The notes beneath the pieces are model-generated. The model did no database searches, was not told the DNA's origin, and saw nothing but the letters and a program-made list of their open reading frames with translations. Both the position numbers and the translations under genes were made by a program. From SIG299 sp045531955 (GTDB lineage: Bacteria; Bacillota; Clostridia; Lachnospirales; Lachnospiraceae), in the NCBI GenBank assembly GCA_045531955.1, contig JAZSFC010000020.1, positions 69,861 through 133,860 on the forward strand: a stretch of 64,000 nucleotides of DNA, written 5' to 3'. Positions 28,566 to 37,511 of this stretch are shown here, in pieces. Position 1 is the first letter of the stretch; each line of letters starts with the position of its first letter.

Positions 28566-29597
28566 TTACTCTCCTCTATTTATTGTGATTTCAATCCTGA
28601 CCCCTTGAAATCCAACATTAAAAAGCTTTATCGGTGAATATGAATCCTCACTGTATCTCTCTAATAAGCATTTTACACAAGCAGATATATCTTTTTTATT
28701 TTCATTTTTTGTACAATACTTACATCTGTTACAAGAGAAAATTACCTGTGTGTTCCTATACTGTATCTTTAGTATACCATTATTATTTACTACATTGTTT
28801 TTTAAGCTCCATAAGTCTTCTCGTTCTTCCTTAAGATGTTTTTGATATGAATAATTTAATGCGTTCATAATCACCAAATAATTACGAAATTTCAGATCTA
28901 TATTATCAGAGCCAACAAGTGTAAACAACTCACGTCCAGCTTTTTCAAACGACTTCTCAAATCCAATTCCAGAATCCGCCACACTTATATTTGTTCCGAA
29001 TCTATCTGATGCCACATATGTAAACGAATAGGATTGACTATATATTATCGCATTGGTTTCAATTTCTGCAATTGAACTTATTGTTGTATCAATGACACTT
29101 TTGGGTAATTGATTTGTATCGCTTAATATATTTTCATATATTACTTTCGTTCTATCAAATAGACAATCAAATATAAAATTCCTTCGTTGAACTAAATCTT
29201 CAATCTTGTCCGCATCCGCATATTTTGTATTCGTAAATGATATTTTATGCAAATCTCTTAATTCTTTATATCTCCAGCTCTCTAATACTGTTTCATCAAA
29301 ATTAAAAATATGCAATTGCTTACATATGCTTACAAATCTACTACAAATCATAAAGTTAAGCAAATCGGAATCCTCTTTAACTAATATATCTATGGGATGC
29401 TTATACAATTTTCTAAGATAATCACCAAAAGATAATAAAACAGGAATTGCTGCTGGTGATATATATTTAGTTCCTCTCAAATCTAGTACCGGTTGAACAT
29501 CTACTTGTGATTTGTAAATCTCTAAAAATTTACCTAATATGTCATTATAAAAATTATATGTTGAAAGTTTCTCATCAAAAACAATTAAATTATCCAT
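28566..29597 (-). CDS. STAS-like domain fused to a GHKL ATPase domain, with a Cys cluster
   Basis: 343 residues, first gene of the set. Residues 1-100 look like a STAS/anti-anti-sigma domain (VLDLRGTKYISPAAIPVLLSFGDYLRK). Residues about 165-290 resemble a histidine-kinase-type ATPase: N-box IAEIETNAIIYS, G1 box VADSGIGFEKS, and a final strand block NNGILKIQYRNTQVIF. The flexible glycine lid is not obvious. Near the C-terminus a C-x2-C-x2-C-x11-C-x2-C cluster probably binds zinc. The start is ATG 29597 because AGGAGG lies just upstream. STAS and anti-sigma-type ATPase normally act in opposition as separate proteins; their fusion suggests a self-contained switch controlling the two downstream enzymes. 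Confidence 0.7.
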   Translation of the reverse strand: MDNLIVFDEKLSTYNFYNDILGKFLEIYKSQVDVQPVLDLRGTKYISPAAIPVLLSFGDYLRKLYKHPIDILVKEDSDLLNFMICSRFVSICKQLHIFNFDETVLESWRYKELRDLHKISFTNTKYADADKIEDLVQRRNFIFDCLFDRTKVIYENILSDTNQLPKSVIDTTISSIAEIETNAIIYSQSYSFTYVASDRFGTNISVADSGIGFEKSFEKAGRELFTLVGSDNIDLKFRNYLVIMNALNYSYQKHLKEEREDLWSLKNNVVNNNGILKIQYRNTQVIFSCNRCKYCTKNENKKDISACVKCLLERYSEDSYSPIKLFNVGFQGVRIEITINRGE

Positions 29598-29930
29598 AAA
29601 TCCTCCTAACATGAAAATTTTCCACTATGCCACATTTATTATTTATATCACTAGTCATTTAAATCATGGCCCCTGTTTGTTATAAACTAATTAAGTTTTA
29701 TAAGATTTATTCTATCATGTTTCTCTCCCTTTTTTTGTAACGTTTCAAGAAATTTTCTATTTTAAGTTCAAATTTATCTGCATATCCTCAATCATTCTAA
29801 TCATTATAATTGCAAATCTCATTCTTTGCTCAAATTCATTTTGTGCACGTTAGAAACAATGCTATATTATAATGTGTTACATTCCTAAACTGCATAACCA
29901 AACACCTTCTAGCCTTGTCAAAGATATATA
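29598..29930. other. AT-rich gap at the right edge of the island
   Basis: About 330 bases with no supportable gene. It must hold the leftward promoter of the STAS-ATPase operon, but AT-richness makes any single -10/-35 pair ambiguous. A short leftward open frame near 29855-29760 (NEFEQRMRFAIIMIRMIED) has no start or ribosome site. Base composition returns to that of the chromosome to the right of about 29930. Confidence 0.4.
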
Positions 29931-30368
29931 TTATTTATCTTCCACCACTCGCATTCCATCCTCCAGATTCTCGCCAAACACCACAACTACTTTATCCTCT
30001 GCCAACAGACCATTCTTAATCTTAACATAGCCATCCACTTCTCCGGCAATCTCCACGCTCTTAAGCCGCACCACTTCATAGCTGCCGTAAGGCACCTCCA
30101 TTGTTTCCAGCACATACACCATGTTGTTCTGCACCGCCTCTTTCGGAATCAGAAAATAAGTTCCTGTGGTGATAATTTCACGTTTTTTCCCATTCACTTC
30201 CCAGGTTTGCATAACCTCTTCCTGGTATGACTGCGGACTTACCACCGACACATTTTCCCGGAACATTCTGTCTATCTTTTGATGAAACAGCGTGCCAAAC
30301 AGCATCAGTCCGAAGAACAACGCCGTCAGCGCACATAATACGTTTTTTCGCATAACCTTCTTCTTCAT
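29931..30368 (-). CDS. Small membrane-anchored exported protein of a sugar ABC operon
   Basis: 145 residues with one N-terminal membrane helix (about 9-28) and an extracytoplasmic domain rich in beta strands. The stretch VVRLKSVEIAGEVDGYVKIKNGLLAEDKVVV resembles the membrane-proximal C-terminal part of HlyD/RND-type adaptor proteins, but there is no coiled-coil or lipoyl part, so the resemblance may be only of fold. It is the last gene of the sugar importer operon, 17 nt after a permease gene. The function is unknown. Confidence 0.6.
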   Translation of the reverse strand: MKKKVMRKNVLCALTALFFGLMLFGTLFHQKIDRMFRENVSVVSPQSYQEEVMQTWEVNGKKREIITTGTYFLIPKEAVQNNMVYVLETMEVPYGSYEVVRLKSVEIAGEVDGYVKIKNGLLAEDKVVVVFGENLEDGMRVVEDK

Positions 30369-30385
30369 TCAGCTATTGCCTTTCT

Positions 30386-31135
30386 CTACGCCTTCAAATG
30401 CCCCAGCCCCTCCGTCAATTCCTCCTCATAGAAACCGTACAGAAGAAGCATCGGTATCATGCAAAGAATACCCACTGCAAAAATCAAATGGCTGTCTGCC
30501 GAGGTAAGACTTTCCGCCAGTACGGACAAAGGCTTTAATGTTTCTTTCTTCACAAAATACAACGGCTGCTCTACTATATTAAAGCCCTCCGCAAACATGA
30601 ACACGAACACTGCCGCAATGCAGGCCCGTGTCTGGGGCAGAATTACGAAGCCCAGGATGCGAAACACGGAACCTGTTTCCATGCGCGCCGCTTCAAAGCC
30701 CTCGTAAGGTACAGAGTCCATATACTGATACATGAGGTAAATAGCGAAGGGCGAGGAAAGCATTGGAAGAATCAGTGCTCCCGGCTTGTCCAGTAAAAAC
30801 AAGTCCCGAAGCCCGATATAATTTGGCAAAAGTGTGGTCTGCAAAGGCATCAGCATGAGTAACAAAAGCACAAACAAGATGCTTTTTACATGCTTTACTC
30901 TGCCAAACTTTAATCCCATTGCTGCCAGCACTGCCACCACCACCGCACCCACACCGATGGCCACCGCAACAGCTAAGGAGAACCAGAACTTCGGGTAAAA
31001 CCAGAACTCCTCTACTAACACGATAAAAAAATCTGCATAAGTTGCTTTTGTAATGGTAAGTACCACCGGCAGCAACAGGCAGACAGCTATTAAAAATTGA
31101 AAAAAAGCTATCAAAACTTTCCCTACTCTTCTCAT
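30386..31135 (-). CDS. Carbohydrate ABC transporter permease (MalG type)
   Basis: 249 residues with six membrane helices and the EAA-loop region EGFEAARMETGSVFRILGFVILP that docks the ATPase. ATG 31135 overlaps the stop of the preceding permease by 4 nt (ATGA), so the two are coupled. It forms the importer with the MalF-type permease and the solute-binding lipoprotein. No ATPase gene is nearby, as usual in Firmicutes that share one MsmX-type ATPase among sugar importers. Confidence 0.92.
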   Translation of the reverse strand: MRRVGKVLIAFFQFLIAVCLLLPVVLTITKATYADFFIVLVEEFWFYPKFWFSLAVAVAIGVGAVVVAVLAAMGLKFGRVKHVKSILFVLLLLMLMPLQTTLLPNYIGLRDLFLLDKPGALILPMLSSPFAIYLMYQYMDSVPYEGFEAARMETGSVFRILGFVILPQTRACIAAVFVFMFAEGFNIVEQPLYFVKKETLKPLSVLAESLTSADSHLIFAVGILCMIPMLLLYGFYEEELTEGLGHLKA

Positions 31136-31914
31136 ACTTCTTTCCCCCGCCGTTTCATTCCGCACAAAGCAATAAAGCCTGCCAGCAACAGTGTAATCAC
31201 CACCGAAGCCGCCGCCATGGACTGATAATTCAGCTTCAGAAACTGGTTGTTCATGTAATATTGCAAAGTATAACTGTAATCCGGCGGATAATTTGCCCCA
31301 TAATACAGGTAACTTTCCCTGAAAGTTCGGAAGCAGTACACCATGCCCAAAATCATAGTAAACTGTATGGGCTTTGAGCAGACAGGCAGGGTAATGCAGG
31401 CATGCATGGCCACCGGTCCCGCCCCGTCCATTCGGGCTGCCTCATAAATCTTCGGCTCCACGGAAGAAAAAGCCGCCACCAGAATCACCACACCCATGCC
31501 GATGTACTTCCACAAAAAGATACTGTAAATGGGCAGTGGAGATTCTACCTGTTCAAATATCAGCAGAAAGGCTGCTACCACGCTGACTGACGGCAGAAGC
31601 AACGGCAAAACGGAAAGTTTCCGCACCATTCGTCCCACCCTTCCACCATTCAGGCTGAACAGGGAAATCAGGATGGAAAATAGCAAAAACAGCGGTACAC
31701 AAATGGCAATCAGTTTCAGGGTATTACTGCACGCCAGTTGAAAATACTGATTAGTCAGTACGGCTTTGTAGTTCTTCAGCCAGACAAATTCCTTCTGGTA
31801 CTGTCCCTTCAAAAAAGAATAATAAATCACTTTCAAAAAGGGCAGAAAATAAAATAACAGCAGTCCTGCCGCCGCAGGCAGGATGCACAATTTCAATTTC
31901 GTAAAAAATTTCAA
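31132..31914 (-). CDS. Sugar ABC transporter permease (MalF type)
   Basis: About 260 residues with six membrane helices and the EAA motif YEAARMDGAGPVAMHACITLPV. The start is uncertain. TTG 31914 (MKFFTKLKL) is family-like but has only a weak ribosome site. A GGGGG-rich site lies upstream of an in-frame ATT at 31938, which would add eight residues. It is coupled to the MalG-type permease by an ATGA overlap and follows the solute-binding protein gene by 37 nt. Confidence 0.9.
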   Translation of the reverse strand: MKFFTKLKLCILPAAAGLLLFYFLPFLKVIYYSFLKGQYQKEFVWLKNYKAVLTNQYFQLACSNTLKLIAICVPLFLLFSILISLFSLNGGRVGRMVRKLSVLPLLLPSVSVVAAFLLIFEQVESPLPIYSIFLWKYIGMGVVILVAAFSSVEPKIYEAARMDGAGPVAMHACITLPVCSKPIQFTMILGMVYCFRTFRESYLYYGANYPPDYSYTLQYYMNNQFLKLNYQSMAAASVVITLLLAGFIALCGMKRRGKEV

Positions 31915-31951
31915 TCCAGAAAAAGCTTTCCGTTTAATGACCGCCGCCCCC

Positions 31952-33988
31952 TTATTCTCCGTAATACATATTAACCACGCGGTTCAGTTCTTTAATGACC
32001 TCTTCTTTGTCCAGGTCCTGTCCCACAACATAGCGATAATAGCTTGTAAACAGTCCGTCTGGCATGCCGAATACCATCTCGCCATTACGATATAATCCAC
32101 ACACATCCTGCACTACCGTATCCGTAGAGTAGCACTCCAGATCCGACGATAGATAGGTTTCCGGGTTGGCAATGCAGGTCTCGGACATGTCCGCTACAAA
32201 TTCCAACACTTCCTCTTTGTTTTCGGTATTCGGATTCAAAATCAATAAAGTAGCATTCACCTGCACCGGTTGCTCTTCCTCGGACATTCCCAGTGCGGTA
32301 CATACCCGGACGCCCTCAGCACCCACATACTTTTCATAGTCCCAGCTGTAACCATCTACCTCATCTAGATAAACCCGGGCTGCTTGCCGCTGATATTCCA
32401 GATTCACCTGCTCTGCATAGGTCAGTGGACTGTTCTCATCATATATCATATTCCACGTATTAAACTGAATGCTGGAATTCCGATAACCGGTACTACTGTT
32501 GCTTTTATACTCTTCTCTGATAAATTCCATCATCGCACGAAATTCCGGTGTGTCAAAATTAACAGTATCCCCCTGCTTTGCTCTCCACAAATACTCTTGC
32601 AGCAAATGGTTCTGCATTGGCTGCAGATTATACCAGCCGGTTTCACCCGCACTGTGTAATGTCTTTGCTGCCGCACACAAATCCGCCATCGTTTGAATAT
32701 CCCCGATAGACATCTCATACTTCGCCAGATTTTGCTCATTATACACCAAGCCTCTGGCATATAATTCCAACGGCAGCATCCAGATATCGTCGTTATAGGA
32801 GGCTCCTTCCCGCACGCATGGCCAGCAATCCGTCCAGTAGGCTGCAATGGTTTCCTCCGGAATCGGTAGATAGGCCATGGCGTCCCGAAGGGCCGTGGTC
32901 TCCGCCAAATCAGTGGTCATGACAACAAAATCGTAATCCCGGTCCTCTGCCAGCACCTTCAGGGCCAGCTCCTCCCAGGAAATCACCTCTAATTCGATGT
33001 TGTAACCCGCCCAGTCCGTAACAGAAAACTCACTGGTAATATAACCTTTTAGGGGCTCGTTTTGGTTAACAAAGGCAGACGGGTCAAAATGATATATTTT
33101 TTCCTGTTCTCTGTCCTGTATGTACAGCCTGCCTCCTGCCGCCTGTAAATATGACGGAGTATTGTAAACCTCCTGTGCGGCAAATCGAGAGGCAGCCTTT
33201 GGGTTCCTCGGGTCAAAGCACACATATTGAATGCTGTATAAACGCCCATAAAGAAGTCCTGTTTCCCTGGAACAGGTCATATCCGACAATTCATAGGTAA
33301 AATTACTGCGATACTTTTCCGACAATACTCCGGTATCCGCACGGTACTCCTGGAAACAATATTCCCCTGTCTGGTCCTGCAAATTAATCCAATATGCATC
33401 CTCCCCGGCGAACGCAATCTGTACCGGATTATCCACCGGCACACGCTCCATCATGCCGCTATCCGTATGATACACATACAGCAGTTTCCCCACATCACCA
33501 AAAGCGAGCAGCAGCACTGAATTTTCTCCTGCCTCCATTTTAGCAATACCGTTTGTCTCCTGAATACCCAGTAACTGACTTTCCCCAGTATTGATATCCA
33601 CCGACATTAAAGTGCCTTTTAAGCCCCGATAGCAGTACAACGTGTCCCTGTAGATACAGAGTCCGCTTAAATCGGCAGCATCCGCAGGCTGTTCTCCGTA
33701 AAAGCCCTGCATATTTAGTTTGCCGTTATCCGCTGCCACAGAAAACTGCGTCACCGATGTACCATCCATGGTACACTGATAAATGGTGGACTCGCCACTA
33801 ACGGTATAATAGTAATACTCTCCGGATTCGCCAATACAGTTTCCCAAAAGCCCCGGAATGGAAATTTCAGAAATGGTTTTATCTTTCTTTTCTTTTTCTT
33901 CCTCCAGCGGCTTTGAACAACCTGCAAGCAGCAAGCAAAGCAATGACACCGTTGCCATAAATCTGTATTTTTTGTAATGCAGCTTCAT
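31952..33988 (-). CDS. Extracellular solute-binding lipoprotein with an N-terminal propeller-like domain
   Basis: 678 residues, about 250 more than ordinary family 1 sugar-binding proteins. The lipoprotein signal ends in LLAGC. Residues about 40-330 are repeated beta segments with YYYTV/IYQC, LCIYRDTLYCYRG and AYWINLQDQ, which look like a DUF5050-type beta-propeller. The rest is a family 1 binding protein (IELEVISWEELALKVLAEDRDYDFV, then YNDDIWMLPLELYARGLVYNE). It delivers a sugar or glycan fragment to the two permeases. The neighbouring lipoprotein also has propeller-like repeats, so the extra domain may be a shared recognition module. Confidence 0.85.
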   Translation of the reverse strand: MKLHYKKYRFMATVSLLCLLLAGCSKPLEEEKEKKDKTISEISIPGLLGNCIGESGEYYYYTVSGESTIYQCTMDGTSVTQFSVAADNGKLNMQGFYGEQPADAADLSGLCIYRDTLYCYRGLKGTLMSVDINTGESQLLGIQETNGIAKMEAGENSVLLLAFGDVGKLLYVYHTDSGMMERVPVDNPVQIAFAGEDAYWINLQDQTGEYCFQEYRADTGVLSEKYRSNFTYELSDMTCSRETGLLYGRLYSIQYVCFDPRNPKAASRFAAQEVYNTPSYLQAAGGRLYIQDREQEKIYHFDPSAFVNQNEPLKGYITSEFSVTDWAGYNIELEVISWEELALKVLAEDRDYDFVVMTTDLAETTALRDAMAYLPIPEETIAAYWTDCWPCVREGASYNDDIWMLPLELYARGLVYNEQNLAKYEMSIGDIQTMADLCAAAKTLHSAGETGWYNLQPMQNHLLQEYLWRAKQGDTVNFDTPEFRAMMEFIREEYKSNSSTGYRNSSIQFNTWNMIYDENSPLTYAEQVNLEYQRQAARVYLDEVDGYSWDYEKYVGAEGVRVCTALGMSEEEQPVQVNATLLILNPNTENKEEVLEFVADMSETCIANPETYLSSDLECYSTDTVVQDVCGLYRNGEMVFGMPDGLFTSYYRYVVGQDLDKEEVIKELNRVVNMYYGE

Positions 33989-34052
33989 ATCTCACCTATT
34001 CCTTATATAACAAATATGCTGTTAGAAATTATTCTTAACAACTGCTTATTTC

Positions 34053-35213
34053 TTAATATATCTGTCCGGTTTCGCCGGTCTCTAAATCATAATATAAAAG
34101 ATGATATCCGTATTTACCATCTATATTTATCTGCGGAAGACAATATAATGCCTTTGGAGTCAAAAACATATAATACAAATTATCTGTATCTATCTGCCAC
34201 AATAATTCTAATTCTTCTCCATCCCACTTAAAAATAAAAGTATTCATCTTATCCGGGATTGCCTCTCCTTCTTTAGCATCCCCATGCATTATTTTTTTGT
34301 AATAAACAGACTGTCCATCACTGACCACAGTCTGACCAGTTTGCGCGTTTAAGTCTGTAACCTCCTTCGTTTCCAAATTCCAAACCACACGACTGTCAGT
34401 TGATGCATCAACTACACTGATGTAACTTCCTGCCACCAAAGGGAAAACGCCTCTTTGATTAATAAGTCTTAATTTTTCGCCATCAAAATTTACCAAATAC
34501 CCCTTCCAAAGCAACTCTGCATTTCCAACAAGAGAATAACTCAGATACGCATTGCAAAGGAAAGAATCTTTACTGATACCGGAGGACATCTGTGTAAATC
34601 CGATTTCCTCCCGCTTCAGAACCACCTCTGTTACATTGTCCTCCAAATCAAGTAACATCAAACCGTCCGGAGTATTGATAAACAGCCCTTCATCAACTAT
34701 AGTAAACTCACCACACTTTGACTCATATAGATGTTCTCTTTCGCCCGTTGCAATATTAATTCTGTCTATGCCACATACCGCACTATTATAATACAGCCAC
34801 TCCCCTTCAATTTGTAACATGGTTCCTTTATCTTCCGACAATAGCTGTTTATTTTCTCCCTTACAATCACTAACATAGATGCCTCCAGCACGCTCATCCG
34901 TAAAATAAATATTTCCCTTTTCATCATAAGTCAAATATCCATAATTTAACAAATTAGAATTCCTGATGGAAGCTTTCTCGTCTACATATTGATTAAACTC
35001 TGTCCAATTTACAGTTTCTAATGCGGCCAAGTATTCTTCAGCAATTACTTCCAACGCAGGAGTAGGAATCGAAGTAATCGTTGGTCCTAATGCGGAAATT
35101 TCGTCTGAATTATTTTCCTTGATTACTTTACTTTCTGATATATCATTTTTATTACAAGCAGATAGCAATAAACTCATTAACAAAACAAGAAGAAACTTAC
35201 TAATTTTTTTCAT
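34053..35213 (-). CDS. Lipoprotein with propeller-like repeats
   Basis: 386 residues. A signal peptide with lipobox LLSAC is followed by a Ser/Pro-poor linker and then repeats of the type GNIYFTDERAGGIYVSD, EWLYYNSAVCGIDRIN and QSVYYKKI. These resemble DUF5050 beta-propellers, which bind at the cell surface. ATG 35213 has AAGGAGGG upstream; the start five codons earlier overlaps that site. It precedes the solute-binding protein by 64 nt and probably leads the sugar importer operon. The exact role is unknown. Confidence 0.75.
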   Translation of the reverse strand: MKKISKFLLVLLMSLLLSACNKNDISESKVIKENNSDEISALGPTITSIPTPALEVIAEEYLAALETVNWTEFNQYVDEKASIRNSNLLNYGYLTYDEKGNIYFTDERAGGIYVSDCKGENKQLLSEDKGTMLQIEGEWLYYNSAVCGIDRINIATGEREHLYESKCGEFTIVDEGLFINTPDGLMLLDLEDNVTEVVLKREEIGFTQMSSGISKDSFLCNAYLSYSLVGNAELLWKGYLVNFDGEKLRLINQRGVFPLVAGSYISVVDASTDSRVVWNLETKEVTDLNAQTGQTVVSDGQSVYYKKIMHGDAKEGEAIPDKMNTFIFKWDGEELELLWQIDTDNLYYMFLTPKALYCLPQINIDGKYGYHLLYYDLETGETGQIY

Positions 35214-35226
35214 TTTTCCCTCCTTC

Positions 35227-35275
35227 AAAAAAAATCACAGGCAAACATTTCATCAGCCTGTGATTTTTTATTTTT
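35227..35275 (-). terminator. Terminator after the Cys-rich secreted protein gene
   Basis: AAAATCACAGGC and GCCTGTGATTTTTT around a 13-nt loop, with A- and T-runs on both sides. It works for the leftward Cys-rich gene that ends at 35285 and separates it from the lipoprotein gene. Confidence 0.88.
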
Positions 35276-35284
35276 CATCTATTT

Positions 35285-35632
35285 TTAGTACTGACACAAA
35301 CCGGTTTTTGTAGGACAAATACTGGCAGTATGAATTTCTATACATGCTCTTGCTGAATTAGTTGATAAGACAGCACCACAAGAAGAATTTGCACATTTAA
35401 TTGTATGTAAATGGATTTCCCTAGTTTTGCTACATACTATTGTATCGCCACTTTCCATGTCTAACCATGTATGTGTTCCTGCACTTGCATTAGATACCCA
35501 CGCACCACACATTATTATTTTATCTTCCGCTAAACATCCAGCCACGTGTCCTGCTGCATATACAGTACTGGTACTGTGCCACAACAAAGTCATTGCCATA
35601 GCAAGACAAGCAAACAGCTTCAGTTTCTTCAT
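35285..35632 (-). CDS. Small secreted Cys/His-rich protein of unknown function
   Basis: 115 residues with a clear signal peptide (MKKLKLFACLAMAMTLLW, cleavage probably after VYAA). The mature part of about 87 residues has nine cysteines and many His/Thr (GTHTWLDMESG, IKCANSSCGAVL, HTASICPT). AGGAGG precedes ATG 35632. A perfect 17-bp interrupted palindrome lies just upstream. The mature region shares the 'GH/GTHTW' plus CxxC style with the C-terminus of the adjacent BlaR1-like sensor. I do not recognise a family. It may be the regulated product of the BlaI/BlaR1 pair. Confidence 0.65.
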   Translation of the reverse strand: MKKLKLFACLAMAMTLLWHSTSTVYAAGHVAGCLAEDKIIMCGAWVSNASAGTHTWLDMESGDTIVCSKTREIHLHTIKCANSSCGAVLSTNSARACIEIHTASICPTKTGLCQY

Positions 35633-35650
35633 AACTAATTTCCTCCTTTT

Positions 35651-35688
35651 TGTAAAATATGATTACAGTGTTGTAATCATATTTTACA
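35651..35688 (-). promoter_or_regulatory. Perfect 17-bp palindrome, candidate BlaI operator
   Basis: TGTAAAATATGATTACA, 4-nt spacer, then its exact reverse complement. The centre (TTACA...TGTAA) resembles the TACA...TGTA core of BlaI/MecI operators. It lies 19 nt upstream of the secreted Cys-rich gene, where it would block the promoter. It could instead form an mRNA hairpin, but there is no T-run. Confidence 0.6.
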
Positions 35689-35768
35689 ACAGGCCAACTT
35701 CCATGTCAAGATTTATCCCACATTTTTACTGTTTAAAAACTGTTAAGAATTATCTGAATCTTATCAGC

Positions 35769-37076
35769 TTAGTGAGGACAAACATAATAATTTGTTGTAC
35801 TAATCAGCTCTCCCTGTTCAATAGCCCCGCAATCAGAGCATCTCTGTGCAGCATAAATATATATCGTACAACTGCCATCGGAATTGATCACATGCTTTTG
35901 TCGTTTCCCTGTTACCCAAGTATGGGTATGACCCGCTGCCACACTCACATCCCCTTCATATATTGGATAAATGTTGCCTTCTTCATCTATAAACTGACTT
36001 TCGTATAAAACCTCATATTCCAGTGAGTCATAAGGACCTTCTGCCCCATCCTCCACAAAAATAAATTCTTCATCCGCATCAAAGTCTTCCCAAGAATTCA
36101 ATTTTATTCTTTTTGCATCCGGATATGCGAGTACCGTCCAGGAATCCGCAAAAAATACAATTCCGAGCAGCAGTACTGCCAGTGCTGTTTGAAGTTTTGT
36201 TCTTGTCCTTGGTTTCATAATAATTTTTATCCTTTCTTCCATTACTTTTGCATTTTCTGATAGTGCGCTGTAAAACAACGAAGACTTTACCACTGCCATT
36301 GTCTGTTCTAAAATCATTTGGGCATATTCCGCCCTGCTTGCTTTATCTGCATTCCTGATTACTGCTTCATCACAACAAATTTCAAAAATACGCTCTGCTT
36401 TTTGGGGCAACAGATATATCAACGGATTAAACCAGTGAATATTTACTGCCAGACTTACACACTGTCTGGTGAACACATCCCATCTCCGTATATGCCCACA
36501 TTCATGTCGGAAGGTCATTTCGAGTTCACCAATACTCATACTACTGTCAAAGCATATTATAGGCTGTAACACTCCCATGGTAAATGCTGGTGTTTGCATA
36601 TCATACAACCGAATCTTCCTCTTAATATTCTGTTCCATCCGTACCTTTTCCAAAAGCTCAAACACCACACCTTCCGTAATTTGGCTGGCAGTACTCAACA
36701 AGCCTTTTTTTCTCTTTAAATACTTGTAAATCCGAACAAGAAGTATTACTAATGCAATTAAAAACCATACCAGAAAAATCCCGATTTGCAGCTTATATGA
36801 TTCATTAAACCGGATTTCTCCATCTACATCGCCATAATAATAAATATTCTCATAAACACCAGCGGAAACCAGTCGTGAAGGAATGTGTAAACGGTATATG
36901 ACTTCCCGATACAATGGCTCCAGAAAAACCAACGGAACCAAATAATAGAATAACACACCCTTTAGCAATATATCCTGCAATTTATAGGAAAAAAGCTTTA
37001 CTATTTTATTGTTTGTAATACAATAAAGCAATAATAGCAAACTGCCTGCAAACGACATAGTAAAAATGTACCTCAA
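35769..37076 (-). CDS. BlaR1/MecR1-type M56 peptidase sensor with a Cys-containing tail
   Basis: 435 residues. Four membrane helices surround a cytoplasmic zinc protease domain of family M56 with HECGH (about residue 190) and a downstream Glu/Asn block (ICCDEAVIRNADKASRAEYA). In the BlaR1 family this protease inactivates the BlaI repressor when the outer domain senses a ligand. Here the outer domain is not penicillin-binding. After the last helix there is about 115 residues ending in HTHTWVTGK...RCSDCGAIEQ. The start is TTG 37076 with GGAG upstream. The sensed signal is probably not a beta-lactam. Confidence 0.85.
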   Translation of the reverse strand: MRYIFTMSFAGSLLLLLYCITNNKIVKLFSYKLQDILLKGVLFYYLVPLVFLEPLYREVIYRLHIPSRLVSAGVYENIYYYGDVDGEIRFNESYKLQIGIFLVWFLIALVILLVRIYKYLKRKKGLLSTASQITEGVVFELLEKVRMEQNIKRKIRLYDMQTPAFTMGVLQPIICFDSSMSIGELEMTFRHECGHIRRWDVFTRQCVSLAVNIHWFNPLIYLLPQKAERIFEICCDEAVIRNADKASRAEYAQMILEQTMAVVKSSLFYSALSENAKVMEERIKIIMKPRTRTKLQTALAVLLLGIVFFADSWTVLAYPDAKRIKLNSWEDFDADEEFIFVEDGAEGPYDSLEYEVLYESQFIDEEGNIYPIYEGDVSVAAGHTHTWVTGKRQKHVINSDGSCTIYIYAAQRCSDCGAIEQGELISTTNYYVCPH

Positions 37077-37105
37077 GTTCCTTACTCCTTGTCCGTGTCC
37101 AATGC

Positions 37106-37477
37106 TTATTCTGTCAACATCTTCTTAAATAATACCTGTAGCTCTTTTTTATCTTCTTCAGAAATATATTCTTTTCCTGCCAGTGCCATACAAAAGCTTC
37201 CCATATCTCCACCATACAGACCATCTAGAATTTCACGGCTCTGCAGTCTTTGATATTCGGCTCTGGTACCGGAAGCCTTAACTACGGAACGGTCACGGGT
37301 AACCAAATTCATTTCCTCCAGTCGGATTAAAAAAGTATTTAAAGTCTGCCTTTTCCAGTTCTTCCCCCTTTCATTAAATAAATCTAATAAATCATGAGTT
37401 TTTATAAATTCTTTCTTTTCCCACAAGACCTCCATGATTTCTGCTTCTGTGTCAGATAACATGTACTTAAGAATCAT
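37106..37477 (-). CDS. BlaI/MecI-family repressor
   Basis: 123 residues with the winged HTH of the family (LSDTEAEIMEVLWE at the start, TLNTFLIRLEEMNLVT in the recognition region) and a C-terminal dimerisation and cleavage part. It is 29 nt upstream of the M56 sensor gene. Half-sites of BlaI type (ACTACA/TGTAGT) overlap its promoter, so it should repress its own operon and probably the secreted Cys-rich gene. Confidence 0.92.
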   Translation of the reverse strand: MILKYMLSDTEAEIMEVLWEKKEFIKTHDLLDLFNERGKNWKRQTLNTFLIRLEEMNLVTRDRSVVKASGTRAEYQRLQSREILDGLYGGDMGSFCMALAGKEYISEEDKKELQVLFKKMLTE

Positions 37478-37511
37478 CTTTTTTCCTTTCTGCTATTTTA
37501 AAAGCTCTTTT

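Noticed and set aside
35769..37477. Beta-lactam resistance locus
   Set aside because: BlaI/BlaR1-type genes are present, but there is no beta-lactamase or altered penicillin-binding protein gene, and the sensor lacks a penicillin-binding domain.
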